A DNA stretch of 5,924 nt from contig JAIEQT010000645.1 of the NCBI GenBank assembly GCA_019747455.1, positions 1-5,924 of the forward strand. Direction: 5' to 3'. This stretch comes from Chitinophagaceae bacterium. Lineage in GTDB: Bacteria > Bacteroidota > Bacteroidia > Chitinophagales > Chitinophagaceae. Made by a program: the position numbers and the translations under genes. Below are positions 1-5,924 of this stretch, in pieces. A model generated the notes under the pieces. That model was not told the DNA's origin. It was given only the letters and a program-made list of their open reading frames with translations, and did no database searches. Position 1 is the stretch's first letter. Each line of letters starts with the position of its first letter.

Positions 1-2154
1 GAAGGGCTGGAAGATCTTTTCCTTGATCTCATTAGGAATACCGGTACCATTGTCGGAGACGGTGATTTCGATGGTGTTACCGAGGGTCTTGGTACTTACT
101 GTTACCAATGGATTGTAGCTTTCGTCGGAACGTCGGATCGTCGGAACGTCGTCTCCGATCCGACGATCCGACGTTCTGACGTCTTGACGTTGCTTCACCG
201 CGAAGAACGCATTATTAATCAAGTTCAATACCACCCTACCCATATCCTGCGGTACAATATTTACTTTGGGTAAGTTAGGATCGAATTCTGTTTTAAACGC
301 TGCATTAAAACTCTTGTCTTTGGCTCTGAGTCCGTGATACGCCAATCTCAAATATTCATCACATAAGGCATTGATATCTGTGGGCTCTTTTTGTCCGCTG
401 GAAGTTCTTGAGTGTTGCAGCATACCTTTCACGATCGACGCTGCTCGTTGGCCATGATGGTTGATCTTTTCTAAATTCGTATCTATATCACGCAATAATT
501 CTTCTTCTAATACCTTATCCCTTATTCCTTCCTCCTTAACCCTTTCTTGTTTTAGTTCATCGATTAATTCCCGACTCACCTCACTAAAATTATTTACAAA
601 ATTCAGCGGATTCTGTATCTCATGTGCTATACCCGCTGTGAGCTCTCCCAACGACGCCATTTTTTCGGATTGAATTAATTGGCTTTGCGTTTCCCTCAAC
701 AATTTATTTGCCTTTTTACTAAGCTGAAATTGACGATAAGCAAAAATAGCTGCACTAGAAACAATTAACAAAGCGGCAATAAATACCCACAATAAGATTC
801 TATTTTTTTTAATTACTGCCGATTGTAGATCTTTTTCTTCTCGCAACTGTGTTAGGCTGTCGAGCTGATCTCTTTCTTTTTTTTCCGATTCGTAATAAGC
901 TATTTTAAAGGGAGTGAGGCTTTTATCTATTCTGTTATTCAAAGCAATAAGTGTATCATTATAACGAAGTGCTTCTTTTACATTCCCATCCTCTTTAAGA
1001 GATTGTATTAGAATGGGCAAATATTTTAACTGAAGCATTTCTGTTTTCGCCTTCAATGAAACAGCATATGCATCAAAAATGTATTTTTTTGCTAATATAT
1101 TATCTCCGATTGCTTTACAATATTTAAAATACGCATATTCTACTTCGATGTTGCCTTGCGAATTAATAATAGAAAGCCTAAGTGAGTCACGTAATTTTTC
1201 GGATAGAATAATATTTTGCTTCGCATCATTAAACTTACCCAATTCAATGAGGGCAAAAGCTTGTTTTACTTTTGCACCCAGAAAGTAACCACCAATAGCC
1301 ATTGACCGGGAAAAGATCAAGACAGAGTCGTACGCAGTTATAGCTTTTAAGTATTGTTTGTTAAATGCGTATAAATCTCCTAACCCTACATATATGGTAG
1401 CTAGCCTAACTGAATCATTTGTTTCTATTGCAATTGCTTTAGCTTTATCAATGTACTGAGATGCTTTTTCAAAATTTCCCCAATCGATGTACGCCTGTCC
1501 AACAACCGCTATGCCATTGTTGTATCCCAAATAATTTTTTGCTGAATAGTATAAATCAGCCGCTTTTAAATATTTCGAAATAGCAATATTATAAGAAGAT
1601 TTATATCGATAATAACCTGCTTGACCGTGATAACACGAGGCAACATTCTCAGTTAAATTCTTTAGTAAATAATAATTTAATTTATCGTTGTAAAAGGTAA
1701 TTCTTTCTTCTTGTTTATTTAGTGCATTAAAAGCAAGCCGAATAAAAGAGATCACATGAGGGATATTCTTATTCTCCTGATCAAAAAGCGTAATTGATTT
1801 TTTTATTTGGGTTAGCGCACTATCATAGCTACTGTTATTTACGCTTACTGCTCCTTTATACCAATATTTGTAGGCTTCAATATTTTTAAATTTTAATTCT
1901 TCACCAAGCTTCACAAAATCGTTTAAATACGTTTCAATATATACCTTAGGCATTCTTTCAAAAGCCCCAAATCGTAATTGATAATCAACAATGCTACGTA
2001 GAACGTTTAGCTTTTCCGATTTAGTTTTTAAGGAAGGATAAATAGCTTTTAATGAATCGTGTTGCGTTCTTTCTTCCTTTGTTTGTCCGATTAAAGAAAA
2101 AGCAAGAAGTATTGTAAACGGAAATAGAATAGTAATTTTTTGCCAGCAATTCAT
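1..2154 (-). CDS. TPR-containing membrane sensor histidine kinase (C-terminus cut by window edge)
   Basis: This frame is open from an ATG at 2154 to the window edge, 718 codons with no stop, and the 3' end lies outside. The product is a two-component sensor kinase expected to autophosphorylate a histidine and pass the phosphate to an unseen response regulator. Residues 1-23 look like a signal peptide (hydrophobic 8-22). Residues about 90-440 are helical, with TPR-like pairs such as the stretches around 190-205, 218-240 and 255-280, presumably periplasmic. Residues 453-473 form a transmembrane helix, followed by a short coiled linker (475-497). The HisKA domain starts at MASLGELTAGIAHEIQNPL, with phosphoacceptor His511. 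In the ATPase domain the N box is NLINNAFFAV (644-653), the G1 box DNGTGIP (701-707), and the F box begins at KIFQPF (713-718), where the window ends. Residues 656-678 come from an inserted palindromic repeat. The leader is A/T-rich with no Shine-Dalgarno motif. The ligand is unknown. Confidence 0.93.
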   Translation of the reverse strand, partial: MNCWQKITILFPFTILLAFSLIGQTKEERTQHDSLKAIYPSLKTKSEKLNVLRSIVDYQLRFGAFERMPKVYIETYLNDFVKLGEELKFKNIEAYKYWYKGAVSVNNSSYDSALTQIKKSITLFDQENKNIPHVISFIRLAFNALNKQEERITFYNDKLNYYLLKNLTENVASCYHGQAGYYRYKSSYNIAISKYLKAADLYYSAKNYLGYNNGIAVVGQAYIDWGNFEKASQYIDKAKAIAIETNDSVRLATIYVGLGDLYAFNKQYLKAITAYDSVLIFSRSMAIGGYFLGAKVKQAFALIELGKFNDAKQNIILSEKLRDSLRLSIINSQGNIEVEYAYFKYCKAIGDNILAKKYIFDAYAVSLKAKTEMLQLKYLPILIQSLKEDGNVKEALRYNDTLIALNNRIDKSLTPFKIAYYESEKKERDQLDSLTQLREEKDLQSAVIKKNRILLWVFIAALLIVSSAAIFAYRQFQLSKKANKLLRETQSQLIQSEKMASLGELTAGIAHEIQNPLNFVNNFSEVSRELIDELKQERVKEEGIRDKVLEEELLRDIDTNLEKINHHGQRAASIVKGMLQHSRTSSGQKEPTDINALCDEYLRLAYHGLRAKDKSFNAAFKTEFDPNLPKVNIVPQDMGRVVLNLINNAFFAVKQRQDVRTSDRRIGDDVPTIRRSDESYNPLVTVSTKTLGNTIEITVSDNGTGIPNEIKEKIFQPF
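122..190. repeat. In-frame palindromic repeat of opposed 8-bp units inside the kinase gene
   Basis: Positions 123-145 and 159-181 form an inverted repeat with 22 of 23 positions matching (the mismatch is 127/177). The central 129-145 / 159-175 pair is perfect, and the loop is 13 nt. Each arm is an array of the 8-bp unit WCGTCGGA. Three perfect units lie on the plus strand (122-129, 130-137, 138-145). Four lie on the minus strand (190-183, 182-175, 174-167, 166-159), the outer two degenerate. By hand count, 41 of 70 bases at 121-190 are G or C, against 27-28 of 60 in the flanking kinase sequence. The element keeps the kinase frame open and adds about 21 residues rich in Arg, Asp and Ser between the N box and the G1 box. 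It resembles a REP-like or protein-coding palindromic element; the family is not identified. Confidence 0.85.
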
Positions 2155-2242
2155 ATTCGATATTAAGCAATTTTAAGCTATGCTTTTAAATAAACGCCTA
2201 TAAATTAATTTTTCTTGTAATGGTTTAAGAATCAACTAATTA

Positions 2243-2333
2243 CGGAGGTTTTTCACAAAAGCGTCAGACGCTATCAACCAACCTATTGAAAATCAATTGA
2301 TTTTAGCGTCTGACGGGTATGAAAAAGCCCCCG
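2243..2333. repeat. Nested imperfect palindrome between atpA and the kinase gene
   Basis: The inner arms 2262-2273 and 2304-2315 are a perfect 12-bp inverted repeat (CGTCAGACGCTA against TAGCGTCTGACG). The spacer carries a perfect 16-bp palindrome, AAAATCAATTGATTTT (2289-2304), whose last base overlaps the right inner arm. Outer arms 2243-2254 and 2321-2333 also pair, apart from one bulged base (2327) and one position that would be a G-U pair in minus-strand RNA. Each inner arm contains its own near-palindrome, CGTC-N-GACG. No reading frame is associated. The layout suggests a small non-coding mobile or REP-like element, or a regulatory RNA fold. The right outer arm overlaps the atpA terminator. 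Confidence 0.7.
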
Positions 2334-2348
2334 AATAACTTCGGAGGC
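2322..2348 (-). terminator. Rho-independent terminator of the atp operon
   Basis: Read on the minus strand, the stem GCCTCCGAA (2348-2340), loop GTTA and TTCGGGGGC (2335-2327) form nine pairs, one of them U-G. Five T residues (2326-2322) follow at once. The hairpin begins 29 bp after the atpA stop codon and is oriented to end transcription coming from atpA. It also separates the operon from the kinase gene about 170 bp further on, so the kinase probably has its own promoter. I could not place that promoter with confidence. Confidence 0.88.
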
Positions 2349-2377
2349 CTCTTATAACGTTAGTTTTGGTTGCTAAC

Positions 2378-3955
2378 TTATTTATACTGCGGAATCAAGC
2401 TTTTAGCTAATTCCACCATTTTTTGAATACCATCTTCTGGCAAATTACCCTTTTTAAACTCAGCTAAAATATCTGGTAGTTTGTTTTCCATTTCCATCAA
2501 GAAATGGTTTTCAAAATCTTTTACTTTTTTAACCGCTACCTCTTTCAGCAAACCTTGCGTCCCTAAATAAATAATAGCCACCTGCTTTTCTACGCTAAAT
2601 GGCGTGTACTGTGCTTGCTTTAAAATCTCTACATTTCGCGCACCTTTATCAATTACAGATTTTGTAGCAGCATCCAAATCACCCCCAAATTTCGAGAAAG
2701 CTTCCAACTCGCGATATAAAGCCTGGTCTAGTTTTAAAGTACCTGCTACCTTCTTCATCGATTTAATCTGTGCATTACCACCCACACGGCTTACAGAGAT
2801 ACCTACGTTAATAGCCGGACGAATACCCGCATTAAATAAGTTACCTTCCAAGAATATTTGTCCGTCGGTAATTGAAATAACATTCGTAGGAATATAGGCA
2901 GAAACGTCACCTGCTTGCGTTTCAATGATTGGTAACGCCGTTAATGAACCACCACCTTTTACCAAATGCTTGATCGATTCAGGAAGATCGTTCATGTTCT
3001 TCGCAACATCATCATTCGCAATAACTTTCGCCGCACGCTCTAATAAACGACTATGTAAATAGAATACATCACCAGGATACGCTTCACGACCAGGAGGGCG
3101 ACGAAGCAATAAAGATACCTCACGATAAGCTACGGCTTGTTTTGAAAGATCATCATAGATAATCAAAGCCGGGCGTCCGGTATCACGGAAGAATTCTCCA
3201 ATAGCAGCGCCGGCAAAAGGAGCATAGAATTGAAGTGGTGCGGGATCTGATGCCGAAGCACTTACTATAGTTGTATATGCCATTGCACCATTATCGGCTA
3301 ATGTTTTCATTACACCCGCAACAGTAGATGCTTTTTGTCCAACCGCTACATAAATACAGTATACCGGCTTACCTGCGTCATAAAATTCTTTCTGATTGAT
3401 GATCGTATCAATACAGATTGCTGTCTTACCCGTTTGACGGTCACCGATTACCAACTCACGTTGTCCACGACCTACCGGAATCATCGCATCGATCGCTTTA
3501 ATACCGGTTTGTAATGGTTCTTTTACCGGTTCGCGATAAATTACTCCCGGTGCTTTACGCTCCAATGGCATTTCGTATAATTCACCGGCAATAGGACCTT
3601 TCCCGTCGATGGGTTCACCGAGTGTATTGATAACACGGCCTACAACACCTTCTCCTACTTTAATAGAAGCGATTTGTCCGGTACGTTTTACTTTAGCCCC
3701 CTCTTTAATTTCTCCGCTCTCACCCATCAATACCACACCCACATTATCTTCTTCAAGGTTGAGGGCAATTGCTTTTACCCCATTTTCAAATACTACCAGC
3801 TCACCACTTCTAACACCATTCAATCCGTATACACGAGCAATACCATCACCTACTTGTAATACGGTACCTACTTCTTCTAATTCAGCAGAAGCGTTGAAAT
3901 TACTGAGCTGTTGGCGCAGTATCGCTGATATTTCATCTGGTTTAATGTCTACCAT
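2378..3955 (-). CDS. atpA: ATP synthase F1 subunit alpha
   Basis: This 525-residue protein is full length for the family. It is the non-catalytic nucleotide-binding subunit that alternates with beta in the F1 hexamer. The N-terminal beta-barrel covers about residues 25-95. The Walker A loop is GDRQTGKT at 171-178 (Lys177), and the Walker B region is LIIYDDL at 264-270. The conserved stretch [19 protein letters not shown] lies at 285-303. The alpha/beta signature [10 protein letters not shown] is at 380-389, followed by Arg390, the position of the arginine that reaches into the neighbouring catalytic site (E. coli alpha-Arg376). A segment around 313-335 ([19 protein letters not shown]) differs from and is longer than the E. 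coli counterpart, and looks like the version usual in Bacteroidota. The start [10 protein letters not shown] is the expected N-terminus. The gene begins 30 bp after atpH and is the last gene before the terminator; atpG does not follow. Confidence 0.98.
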   Translation of the reverse strand: MVDIKPDEISAILRQQLSNFNASAELEEVGTVLQVGDGIARVYGLNGVRSGELVVFENGVKAIALNLEEDNVGVVLMGESGEIKEGAKVKRTGQIASIKVGEGVVGRVINTLGEPIDGKGPIAGELYEMPLERKAPGVIYREPVKEPLQTGIKAIDAMIPVGRGQRELVIGDRQTGKTAICIDTIINQKEFYDAGKPVYCIYVAVGQKASTVAGVMKTLADNGAMAYTTIVSASASDPAPLQFYAPFAGAAIGEFFRDTGRPALIIYDDLSKQAVAYREVSLLLRRPPGREAYPGDVFYLHSRLLERAAKVIANDDVAKNMNDLPESIKHLVKGGGSLTALPIIETQAGDVSAYIPTNVISITDGQIFLEGNLFNAGIRPAINVGISVSRVGGNAQIKSMKKVAGTLKLDQALYRELEAFSKFGGDLDAATKSVIDKGARNVEILKQAQYTPFSVEKQVAIIYLGTQGLLKEVAVKKVKDFENHFLMEMENKLPDILAEFKKGNLPEDGIQKMVELAKSLIPQYK

Positions 3956-3985
3956 GTTGTATGCTTTTAAAAATGATCGTAAAAA

Positions 3986-4549
3986 TTATCTGATATTATG
4001 TATATATGTATTTTCTGCAAATTGTTTCTTGATATCACGCAAATCACTCGCTACACTCGCGTCTACCAGTTTATTATCAAATTCCAACACAAAGCCCCCA
4101 ATCAAACTCTCATTAACTACCGTTTCTAATTCAACGGAATCAAAATTATTAGCCTCCTTAACACGGTCACCAATCGCTTTTGCAGCTTCCAAAGAAATAG
4201 CTACAGCTGTAGTTAGCTTCACCCTATGAATGCCTTTTATAGCGTTGTACTGATTAATAAAAGCAGATGCAATCTCTTTCAGATCTGATTCTCTTCCTTT
4301 TTTCACAAGAAGATTTATAAATGCAGCAGAAATAGATCCTATTTTTCCGGCTACAATAGCGGTTATGATCTTCTCTTTTTGATCCGCCTTTATAATAGGG
4401 CTTTTTAACATGTTAGAGAAATCGCGACTTGCTTTACAAACCGCATCAATATATTGCATATCCGCCTTAACATTGTCCAATTCATTTTTCTCGGTTGCAA
4501 AATCAACCAAGCTTTTGGCATAACGATCGGCTAAACGTGGATTAGGCAT
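3986..4549 (-). CDS. atpH: ATP synthase F1 subunit delta (OSCP)
   Basis: This 187-residue protein has the usual length for the family. It joins the top of the F1 head to the b-subunit stalk and stops the head turning with the rotor. The N-terminal helical domain opens with LADRYAKSLVDFA (residues 6-18), the part that contacts alpha N-termini. The C-terminal domain carries the family signature around 144-176, including NESLIGGFVLEFDNKLVDAS. Sequence between these domains is divergent, as is normal for delta. The start ATG lies 3 bp after the atpF stop, so translational coupling with atpF is likely. No Shine-Dalgarno motif is seen. Confidence 0.96.
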   Translation of the reverse strand: MPNPRLADRYAKSLVDFATEKNELDNVKADMQYIDAVCKASRDFSNMLKSPIIKADQKEKIITAIVAGKIGSISAAFINLLVKKGRESDLKEIASAFINQYNAIKGIHRVKLTTAVAISLEAAKAIGDRVKEANNFDSVELETVVNESLIGGFVLEFDNKLVDASVASDLRDIKKQFAENTYIHNIR

Positions 4550-4552
4550 GTG

Positions 4553-5047
4553 TTAGTTCAGTTTAACTCCTTCAGCTAATTGCTTAATATAATTTTCTTG
4601 CTCCGCTTTTTGTTGTAATTCTCTACCTAAAACTTTCTCGGCAACCTCTATCACTAAAGAACCAACCTGATTTTTCACGTCGGTTAATGCCGCATTTTTT
4701 TGCTGAATAATAGCCTGCTGCGCATCAGCAACAATTCTATCATATTCCGCTTTTGCTTTTTCTCTGGCATCAGCCACCATTTTTTCAGCAGTTTCTTTGG
4801 CTTCTTTAATCATCACAGCTCTTTCCTCACGAGCCTTCTGCATCATAGCTTCATTCTCATTTTGCAAAGCAGCCATCTCCGCTTTTACTTTATCTGCAGA
4901 AGCTATCGCATCTGCAATACCTGTTTCTCTCTCTTTTAAAGAAGAAAGAATAGGCTTCCAAGCAAAAGACTTAAGTAAGAAAAAAACGATGAGGAACGCT
5001 AATAACGTCCAGAAAAGCAATCCTAAACCCGGTAATAAAAGTTCCAT
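4553..5047 (-). CDS. atpF: ATP synthase F0 subunit b
   Basis: This 164-residue protein is the peripheral stalk subunit, present as a dimer. It opens with MELLLPGLGLLFWTLLAF. One transmembrane helix covers about residues 8-27, followed by FAWKPI (28-33), the conserved exit from the membrane. From about 38 to 125 the protein is a charged, alanine-rich coiled coil (for example AREKAKAEYDRIVADAQQA). The C-terminal stretch VGSLVIEVAEKVLGREL (128-144) is the part that binds delta. There is a single b gene here, without a b' paralogue in the window. It is separated from atpE by 83 bp holding a stable hairpin, which is the widest gap in the cluster. Confidence 0.97.
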   Translation of the reverse strand: MELLLPGLGLLFWTLLAFLIVFFLLKSFAWKPILSSLKERETGIADAIASADKVKAEMAALQNENEAMMQKAREERAVMIKEAKETAEKMVADAREKAKAEYDRIVADAQQAIIQQKNAALTDVKNQVGSLVIEVAEKVLGRELQQKAEQENYIKQLAEGVKLN

Positions 5048-5078
5048 ACAATATATTTAATTCCGTTGTTTGATAAGT

Positions 5079-5117
5079 ATTACTGCACCGATTGCCCTGT
5101 GCTTTCGGTGCAGTAAT
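5079..5117 (-). promoter_or_regulatory. Perfect 13-bp hairpin between atpE and atpF
   Basis: ATTACTGCACCGA (5079-5091) and TCGGTGCAGTAAT (5105-5117) are perfect inverted repeats around a 13-nt loop. In the transcript the hairpin forms 13 nt after the atpE stop codon and 31 nt before the atpF start. No run of U follows, so it does not look like a classical intrinsic terminator. It may protect the upstream atpB-atpE message, cause partial termination or direct RNA processing. Any of these would favour subunit c over b, delta and alpha. Confidence 0.75.
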
Positions 5118-5130
5118 GAGTTAATACGAA

Positions 5131-5924
<794 letters not shown>

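Noticed and set aside
122..190. CRISPR-like or frameshifted region in the kinase gene
   Set aside because: The 8-bp units have no spacers, and the reading frame stays open on both sides with the correct kinase motifs. It is neither a CRISPR array nor a pseudogene break.
2241..2256. GGAGG on the plus strand resembling a Shine-Dalgarno site
   Set aside because: No start codon with a sustained frame follows, and genes here do not use such sites. It is better explained as an arm of the palindrome.
2155..2260. A Bacteroidota-type promoter (TTTG and TAnnTTTG) for the kinase
   Set aside because: Read on the minus strand, a TTTG is present but no TAnnTTTG box lies at the right distance. The A/T-rich stretch gives only weak partial matches, so no promoter is called.
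3609..4229. A 206-codon plus-strand open frame across atpA and atpH
   Set aside because: It lies opposite well-conserved coding sequence, its translation is Ser/Thr/Pro-rich low complexity, and it spans the gap between the two genes. It is a shadow.

Overview
The window reads almost entirely on the minus strand and holds the distal part of an F-type ATP synthase operon, followed by a large membrane sensor histidine kinase that runs off the left edge. The composition is AT-rich. The leaders lack Shine-Dalgarno motifs and are A/T-rich. The b, c and alpha subunit sequences look typical of Bacteroidota, and the kinase has a TPR-rich sensor with a HEIQNPLNFVNNF-type H box. Together these point to a Bacteroidota bacterium, probably close to Chitinophagaceae. 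That placement is by recognition and has not been tested by a search.

In transcription order, from the right edge leftward: the 3' part of atpB (subunit a, 5924-5405), atpE (subunit c, 5379-5131), an intergenic hairpin (5117-5079), atpF (subunit b, 5047-4553), atpH (delta, 4549-3986), atpA (alpha, 3955-2378), a Rho-independent terminator (2348-2322), and the histidine kinase (2154 to beyond 1). Spacings inside the ATP synthase cluster are 25, 83, 3 and 30 bp, so it reads as one operon. Its products supply the proton channel (a), the rotor ring (c), the peripheral stalk (b, delta) and the non-catalytic head subunit (alpha). Gamma, beta and epsilon are not in the window. The terminator directly after atpA means atpG does not follow it as it commonly does in bacterial atp operons.

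Two repeat structures stand out. First, a GC-rich 59-bp inverted repeat made of opposed arrays of an 8-bp unit (WCGTCGGA) lies inside the kinase gene. It is translated in frame as about 21 extra residues in a loop of the ATPase domain. Second, the 223-bp gap between atpA and the kinase holds a 91-bp nested palindrome (2243-2333). Its outer arm overlaps the atpA terminator, so the two folds compete. A perfect 13-bp hairpin also sits just after atpE, the subunit needed in the highest copy number. The plus strand has no gene I can support.
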